Shown here: positions 6,469-7,112 of the stretch, one piece after another
Layout of the letters: each line of letters begins with the position of its first letter
How positions within the stretch are numbered: position 1 is the first letter of the stretch
From: Candidatus Melainabacteria bacterium
GTDB lineage: Bacteria > Cyanobacteriota > Vampirovibrionia > Obscuribacterales > Obscuribacteraceae
Direction of reading: 5' to 3'
Assembly: GCA_016209785.1 (NCBI GenBank)
Contig: JACQVM010000224.1
Span: 1 to 7,112 of the forward strand
DNA: 7,112 nucleotides
Notes under the pieces: generated by a model
Told to the model about the DNA's origin: nothing
What the model saw: only the letters and a program-made list of their open reading frames with translations
Database searches by the model: none
Made by a program: the position numbers and the translations under genes

Positions 6469-6924
6469 CTACTTCCAAGGACCAATACCTACGCCACACT
6501 CTGGCGCACGTCCGCCGTAGGTAGCCAGCCAATTCTCGGTGCCAGGCACAATCGTGAGGCTAAGCTTGGCGTTGCGTGAGAGCACGTCCTGGGACGTGGA
6601 ATTGAGCACTACCGTGCCGTCAGCTTTCTGCAGGCGAGAAGGTGTGGCTTTTTCTGCTGCACACACTTCGGCAAAGAGTCCAGGATCGTCAAGCTCGATG
6701 ATTACCAGTGCCATCTCTTCGCTTTTCTCCTTGCCCTGGCGGCGCTGCTCAATGGCCTTGCGCTGGGCAAGCTCACGGTCAGTGTAAAAGGTAACTGCTC
6801 TGCTGGCATCACGCCGGAGAAGATCTGGTCGCAGCTTGGTGCGGACAAGATTGAGGGCTTCCTCTGTGGTGCAGGGGTACAACAGTTTCACTGAGTTCTC
6901 CTTAAGGCTATGGAAGATGCGCAT
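6469..6924 (-). CDS. Hypothetical protein, 151 residues
   Basis: The family is not recognised with confidence. The start ATG 6924 is the only ATG, GTG or TTG in this frame between an in-frame TAA about 36 nt upstream and the N-terminus; a weak GGAAG lies very close to it. There is no signal peptide or membrane segment. Layout: MRIFHSLKEN start, AVTFYTDRELAQRKA at 43-57, a charged stretch (QRRQGKEKSEE, 60-70), a beta-like segment MALVIIELDDPGLF (71-84), and a polar C-terminal half ending GVGIGPWK. A His near the N-terminus (H5) followed by a Tyr-Thr (Y47-T48) and then an Ala/Arg helix faintly recalls the small ADP-ribosyltransferase-like domains (RES, DUF3990), but the Glu position is not identifiable. 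That likeness is a guess. It precedes the membrane-protein gene on the same strand. Confidence 0.7.
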   Translation of the reverse strand: MRIFHSLKENSVKLLYPCTTEEALNLVRTKLRPDLLRRDASRAVTFYTDRELAQRKAIEQRRQGKEKSEEMALVIIELDDPGLFAEVCAAEKATPSRLQKADGTVVLNSTSQDVLSRNAKLSLTIVPGTENWLATYGGRAPECGVGIGPWK

Positions 6925-7068
6925 GTCTTCCGGATGTAAGACTCCACCTGTTGATGTTGTTTAGCTACCACAGACGGCTGGACTGTGGGTTGAGCTTAAA
7001 ATACAAGAATAGCTTGGCTGTTATTGTGTTGTTTTTGTGCTAGGAAGACAGAAATACAGTCTCAACCT

Positions 7069-7112
7069 TAAGAAACCAAGAGATGCTGTGGCAAGCACTT
7101 CTTGGTTTCTTA
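7069..7112. terminator. Large hairpin at window edge, possible bidirectional terminator
   Basis: TAAGAAACCAAGA (7069-7081) is the exact complement of TCTTGGTTTCTTA (7100-7112). After a 2-nt mismatch, TGCT and AGCA extend the stem to 19 positions around a 6-nt loop. The arms are A-rich on the left and T-rich on the right. It lies upstream of the 151-residue gene, so it most likely ends a transcript of a gene right of the window, or isolates the two genes. The repeat may extend beyond the edge. Confidence 0.5.

Overview
This looks like a piece of a cyanobacterial chromosome, species not determinable from the window. The evidence is a Ycf45-type P-loop ATPase with a C-terminal R3H domain, a CHAT caspase-like protein of the kind cyanobacteria carry in many copies, and one copy of the HIP1 octamer (GCGATCGC at 711-718). 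Base composition is mixed. Sampled stretches of the CHAT and R3H genes are about 40-45% GC, the 1411-1600 intergenic block is about 63%, and samples from the hypothetical gene at 5701-6363 are about 58-63%.

Layout: (1) 2-1402 (+) is the 3' part of a CHAT-domain protease gene whose beginning lies left of the window. (2) 1403-1606 is a GC-rich, apparently non-coding spacer with imperfect terminal inverted repeats, lying between convergent genes. (3) 3215-4672 and 1607-3196 (both -) form a tight operon: a short-form Orn/Lys/Arg decarboxylase-fold PLP enzyme, then the SpoIIIAA-like/R3H ATPase 18 nt downstream with its own Shine-Dalgarno. (4) 4673-5700 holds no intact gene. It contains an 80-codon open frame without a usual start, the remains of a DUF4143-family AAA ATPase (broken N-terminal P-loop piece joined out of frame to a C-terminal piece), and several strong inverted repeats. 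(5) 6469-6924 and 5701-6363 (both -) are two genes I do not recognise, the second encoding a protein with two membrane segments, a Pro/Ala/Thr-rich linker and a C-terminal domain. (6) 6925-7112 is a leader or spacer ending in a large hairpin cut by the window edge.

The two conserved genes (PLP enzyme and R3H ATPase) are ordinary cyanobacterial core-type genes. The parts that merit a second look are the decayed ATPase with its upstream perfect palindrome, the cluster of fold-back structures at 5435-5669, the GC-rich spacer at 1411-1602, and the higher-GC pair of unknown genes. I see no convincing complete new system. The most plausible candidate would be the two unknown genes, possibly an ADP-ribosyltransferase-like protein with a membrane partner, and that reading is speculative.
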